From contig NZ_VOSW01000057.1 in assembly GCF_009690905.1 (NCBI RefSeq), positions 1 through 64,000 of the forward strand: a stretch of 64,000 nucleotides of DNA, given 5' to 3'. The translations under genes and the position numbers were made by a program. This DNA comes from Paraburkholderia madseniana. Lineage in GTDB: Bacteria > Pseudomonadota > Gammaproteobacteria > Burkholderiales > Burkholderiaceae. Below are positions 62,499 through 64,000 of this stretch, one piece after another. The notes below the pieces were generated by a model. It searched no databases, was not told the DNA's origin, and saw nothing but the letters and a program-made list of their open reading frames with translations. Within the stretch, counting starts at the first letter, position 1. Each line of letters starts with the position of its first letter.

Positions 62499-62543
62499 TT
62501 GATTTTTCAAACATGTTGAGACCGAGTGTACTTGATTTTTCAA
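62499..62543. promoter_or_regulatory. paired TTGATTTTTCAA operators, copy B
   Basis: TTGATTTTTCAA at 62499-62510 and 62532-62543, 33 bases apart, upstream of the decarboxylase operon. The flanks are also similar to copy A (TTTATTTGATTTTTCAA before, GTAAACCC after). It links this operon to the MarR regulon at 53 kb. Confidence 0.65.
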
Positions 62544-62725
62544 GTATGTGTGCACCGCGTAAACCCTGAATCGACTGACTGGCACCCGCACGCAACCCAA
62601 CGGTCGAGCCGCTGACCAAAGTGGGCCGCTACGAAGACTAAGGAAGGGGAAGGACGATCATGCAGGCTGATGTAATGACGCGAATGTTCGAGTCACTCAG
62701 GCTGCACGGTATGGCACGGGCGCCG
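62544..62725. other. gene-free stretch right of the decarboxylase promoter
   Basis: Between operator copy B and the katG terminator. At copy A the corresponding side carries the MarR gene; here no gene is found. Open frames here lack a binding site. Confidence 0.4.
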
Positions 62726-62768
62726 AAAAAAAAGCGGTGCGACTCCGATATAACCGGAGTCGCACCGC
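62726..62768 (-). terminator. rho-independent terminator of katG
   Basis: GCGGTGCGACTCCG (62734-62747) and CGGAGTCGCACCGC (62755-62768) form a perfect 14-bp stem with a seven-base loop; on the minus strand it is followed by eight Ts. Strong terminator 75 bases after the katG stop. Confidence 0.9.
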
Positions 62769-62843
62769 GACATGCAGAGTTACCTTCGCAAGGTGGAGCA
62801 AAGTCCCGTCAGGGTTGCAACCCTGACGGCCCCCCACACCCGC

Positions 62844-64000
62844 TCAGGCGAGGTCGAAGCGGTCGAGGTTCATCACCTTGACCCACGCTGCGACAAAGTC
62901 GCGAACGAATTTCGCCTGCCCGTCCTCGCTTGCATAGACTTCGGACAGCGCCCGCAACTGGGCGTGTGAACCGAACACCAGATCGACGCGGCTACCGGTC
63001 CACTTCAACTCGCCGGTTTTGCGGTCGCGCCCTTCAAACACGTCCCGGGAGACCGGTTTCCATTCCGTACCCATGTCGAGCAGGTTGACGAAAAAGTCGT
63101 TGGTCAGCGTTTCCGGCCGCTTGGTGAAGACACCATGTGAATCCTGCCCGCTCTGGACCTTCAGGGCGCGCAAGCCGCCGATGAGCGCCGTCATCTCGGG
63201 TGCGGTCAGGGTCAGCAATTGCGCCTTGTCGATCAGCAACGCCTCAGCCGGGACACTGTACTTGCCCTTCAGAAAGTTGCGGAAACCATCGGCGACGGGT
63301 TCAAGCGCTCCGACGGATTCCACGTCGGTCTGATCCTGCGAAGCGTCCGCGCGTCCCGGCGCAAACGGCACGGTCACCGGATGGCCTGCGCTTTTTGCGG
63401 CCTGCTCGATGCCGGCGCTACCGGCCAGCACGATCAGGTCGGCCAGCGATACCTTCTTGCCGCCGGACGGTGCGCCGTTGAACTCGCTCTGGATCCCTTC
63501 GAGGACCTTCAGTACCTTCGCCAGTTGCTCGGGCTGGTTGACCGCCCAGTCTTTCTGCGGAGCGAGGCGAATGCGTGCACCGTTGGCGCCGCCGCGCTTG
63601 TCCGAGCCGCGGAACGTAGATGCCGACGCCCATGCCGTCGACACGAGCTGCGAAACGGACAGCCCTGACGCCAGAATCTTCTGCTTGAGCGAGGCGACGT
63701 CCTGATCGTTGACCAGTGCGTGGTCGACCGCCGGGATGGGGTCCTGCCAGATTAATTCTTCAGCGGGCACTTCCGGTCCAAGATAGCGGACGCGCGGTCC
63801 CATGTCGCGGTGAGTGAGCTTGAACCATGCACGGGCGAAGGCATCGGCGAGCTGGTCGGGATTCGCGAGGAAGCGCCGCGAAATCTTCTCGTAGACGGGG
63901 TCGAAGCGCAGCGAGAGGTCGGTGGTGAGCATCGTCGGCCGCTGCTTCTTCGAAGCATCGTAAGCGTGCGGAATCGTTTCGCCGGCATCCTTGGCGACCC
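62844..64000 (-). CDS. katG: catalase-peroxidase KatG, C-terminal part
   Basis: Partial: the frame continues past the right edge without a start (the ATG at 63932 is internal, preceded in frame by IPHAYDASKKQRP). The visible 384 residues cover the end of the catalytic domain (MLTTDLSLRFDPVYEKISRRF, including the heme-side segment) and the whole C-terminal duplicated domain. KatG breaks down hydrogen peroxide. Length and terminator show the gene ends normally at 62844. Confidence 0.93.
   Translation of the reverse strand, partial: VAKDAGETIPHAYDASKKQRPTMLTTDLSLRFDPVYEKISRRFLANPDQLADAFARAWFKLTHRDMGPRVRYLGPEVPAEELIWQDPIPAVDHALVNDQDVASLKQKILASGLSVSQLVSTAWASASTFRGSDKRGGANGARIRLAPQKDWAVNQPEQLAKVLKVLEGIQSEFNGAPSGGKKVSLADLIVLAGSAGIEQAAKSAGHPVTVPFAPGRADASQDQTDVESVGALEPVADGFRNFLKGKYSVPAEALLIDKAQLLTLTAPEMTALIGGLRALKVQSGQDSHGVFTKRPETLTNDFFVNLLDMGTEWKPVSRDVFEGRDRKTGELKWTGSRVDLVFGSHAQLRALSEVYASEDGQAKFVRDFVAAWVKVMNLDRFDLA

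Noticed and set aside
1..64000. CRISPR arrays, insertion sequences, prophage or tRNA genes
   Set aside because: No regularly spaced repeats, transposase or integrase frames, or cloverleaf-like sequences were recognised by eye.

Overview
The window reads as chromosomal DNA of a Burkholderiaceae bacterium, most likely Paraburkholderia. The evidence is the high GC content, a 2-aminoethylphosphonate (2-AEP) phn cluster arranged as in that group, a beta-proteobacterial rRNA operon leader at the left edge, and many OprB/OmpC-type porins, LacI/GntR/AAHS-type catabolic modules and regulators. I saw no insertion sequence, phage, CRISPR array or tRNA gene. Family and residue assignments come from reading the sequence and from general knowledge of the families; no search was run.

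Layout. 1-0.5 kb: promoter and leader of an rRNA operon that runs leftwards out of the window. 0.5-10.3 kb: phosphonate cluster with 2-AEP ABC transporter (phnS, T, U, V), GntR regulator (phnR), phosphonoacetate hydrolase (phnA), phosphonoacetaldehyde dehydrogenase (phnY) and a PhnZ-type HD oxygenase on the minus strand, and the 2-AEP transaminase phnW divergent. Together they import 2-AEP and turn it into acetate, phosphate and ammonium carried off as alanine. 10.3-25.4 kb: mixed housekeeping genes: DeoR regulator, UbiB-like pseudokinase, L,D-transpeptidase, NAD synthetase, a small RRM protein with a tiny membrane protein, two large peptidases (S10 and S53), LysE exporter with Lrp regulator, and an OprB porin whose 5' leader holds a short peptide and competing hairpins. 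26.4-36.9 kb: an unusual Nramp-like transporter convergent with a polyol/sugar-type ABC transporter operon that ends in dihydroxyacetone kinase subunits DhaL and DhaK, under a LacI-type regulator. 37-42 kb: OsmC/GntR pair, secreted small proteins, and a DedA-PAP2-LssY membrane protein. 42-48.5 kb: a decayed and rearranged stretch: a lone pqiC carrying the last codons of a lost pqiB, a FixL/FixJ-like two-component system with an extra receiver protein, a broken outer-membrane gene, and a SYLF gene with an internal stop. Three copies of a GGACC-N2-GGTCC palindrome tie these genes together. 48.5-51 kb: two YceI genes and a porin.

51-62.4 kb looks like an aromatic catabolism island: FAD monooxygenase and MarR regulator on one side, and a gamma-resorcylate-type decarboxylase, aromatic aldehyde dehydrogenase and AAHS transporter on the other. 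Both promoter regions carry the same pair of TTGATTTTTCAA elements. Between them sit a TetR/SDR pair with a perfect operator palindrome, and an AprA/AprB-like flavoprotein-ferredoxin pair with a Crp-type regulator. The right edge is the 3' end of katG with its terminator.

The strongest candidates for something undescribed are the split MarR regulon (a predicted decarboxylation/hydroxylation pathway with no ring-cleavage gene in the window), the GGACC palindrome regulon next to the FixLJ-like system, and the leader-peptide/alternative-hairpin arrangement upstream of oprB.
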